From the NCBI RefSeq assembly GCF_004331155.1, contig NZ_SJNZ01000016.1, positions 16,529-80,528 on the forward strand: 64,000 bases of DNA, read 5' to 3'. Numbering within the stretch: position 1 is the first letter of the stretch; each line of letters opens with the position of its first letter. Shown one piece after another: positions 63,736-64,000 of this stretch. Made by a program: the position numbers and the translations under genes. The notes under the pieces were generated by a model. That model saw nothing but the letters and a program-made list of their open reading frames with translations, was not told where the DNA came from and did not search any database. The stretch is from Acinetobacter terrestris (GTDB lineage: Bacteria > Pseudomonadota > Gammaproteobacteria > Pseudomonadales > Moraxellaceae).

Positions 63736-64000
63736 TAGGGCGTGTCCTCATTTGGCTTTGCACCAAATAAACAAACAAGCCAAGAACAACATGGACTTAT
63801 AATTACGAGCCAACTTTTCAAAACGAGTGGCAATACCACGAAAATGCTTTAATCGGGCAAAGGCATTTTCAACAAGATGCCTTAGACGATAGAGGTAGTG
63901 ATCAAAGTCTATATTTGGTTTTTTGCTGTTTGATTTTCTTGGAATAATAGGAGTCATCCTATGATTACGAGCGACTTCACGAATATGCTCTGAATCATAA
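63736..64000 (-). mobile_element. End of an IS5-family insertion sequence (partial)
   Basis: The transposase stop codon lies at 63748, within about 10 bases of the likely element end (CTAG followed by GGCGTGTCC, 63735-63747). CTAG fits the target preference of the IS427/IS1031 branch. The other end is outside the window. Confidence 0.75.
63748..64000 (-). CDS. IS5-family transposase, C-terminal part (runs off window)
   Basis: At least 84 codons on the minus strand reach the window edge without a start. YRLRHLVENAFARLK is the Y-(2)-R-(3)-E-(6)-K signature containing the last acidic residue of the DDE catalytic triad. GIATRFEKLARNYKSMLFLA and IWCKAK complete the usual IS5 C-terminus. The frame is open to the edge, so this end looks intact. 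The ATG at 63957 is internal, not the true start. Confidence 0.85.
   Translation of the reverse strand, partial: YDSEHIREVARNHRMTPIIPRKSNSKKPNIDFDHYLYRLRHLVENAFARLKHFRGIATRFEKLARNYKSMLFLACLFIWCKAK

Overview
The window reads as a chromosomal segment of an Acinetobacter species. It is AT-rich, and most genes are gammaproteobacterial housekeeping genes in forms typical of that genus: glyA, rnk, slyD, two unrelated isocitrate dehydrogenases flanking rluE, an OsmC-YcaO fusion, an AlaA-type aminotransferase with an extra N-terminal domain, and a type II NADH dehydrogenase. This genus call comes from recognising the proteins; no database search was run. There is no rRNA, CRISPR array or intact prophage. 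One tRNA gene is present (CAU anticodon, probably tRNA-Ile2).

Layout. 1-10.9 kb: a hypothetical protein, an exonuclease-DUF3820 protein, a secreted lipase-like lipoprotein, glyA, rnk, slyD, ndh, dacC and an M61 aminopeptidase. 10.9-19 kb: an accessory-looking stretch around monomeric icd, rluE and dimeric icd, with long AT-rich gaps, a decayed copy of the rluE tail, gene fragments, small ORFs and a 17-bp tandem duplication. 19-26.6 kb: M23 lipoprotein, MFS transporter, acyltransferase-SGNH protein, alaA, msrB-gpx, and a TonB-C-like gene broken by a stop codon. 26.6-37.3 kb: dapC, glnD, purT, a frameshifted membrane-protein gene, azlC-azlD, two small secreted or lipoprotein genes, a Crp-family regulator, an Mpo1-like gene and ychF.

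37.4-44.7 kb is one compact minus-strand operon: two SfnB-family oxidoreductases, an FMN-dependent LLM monooxygenase, two tandem MetQ-like binding proteins, metN and metI. It looks like uptake plus oxidative desulfurisation of an organosulfur compound. 45-51 kb: a glutathione transferase, a protein made mostly of a 19/38-residue repeat, an Lrp/AsnC regulator behind two inverted repeats, yebC, an acyltransferase and the tRNA. 51-63 kb: OsmC-YcaO, small proteins, bioB, queG divergent from nnr-acyP, ruvC, fxsA, a LysE exporter, a zinc-ribbon membrane protein and metK. The last 265 bases are the end of an IS5-family element running off the window, after a gene-less stretch holding a Fur-box-like palindrome.

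The most promising leads for something undescribed are the repeat protein (45882-47459), the helix-turn-helix-like domain fused to AlaA with a repeated TTGCTyAC motif in its promoter region, and the sulfur operon with duplicated, membrane-anchored MetQ proteins. No complete novel defence or secretion system was seen.
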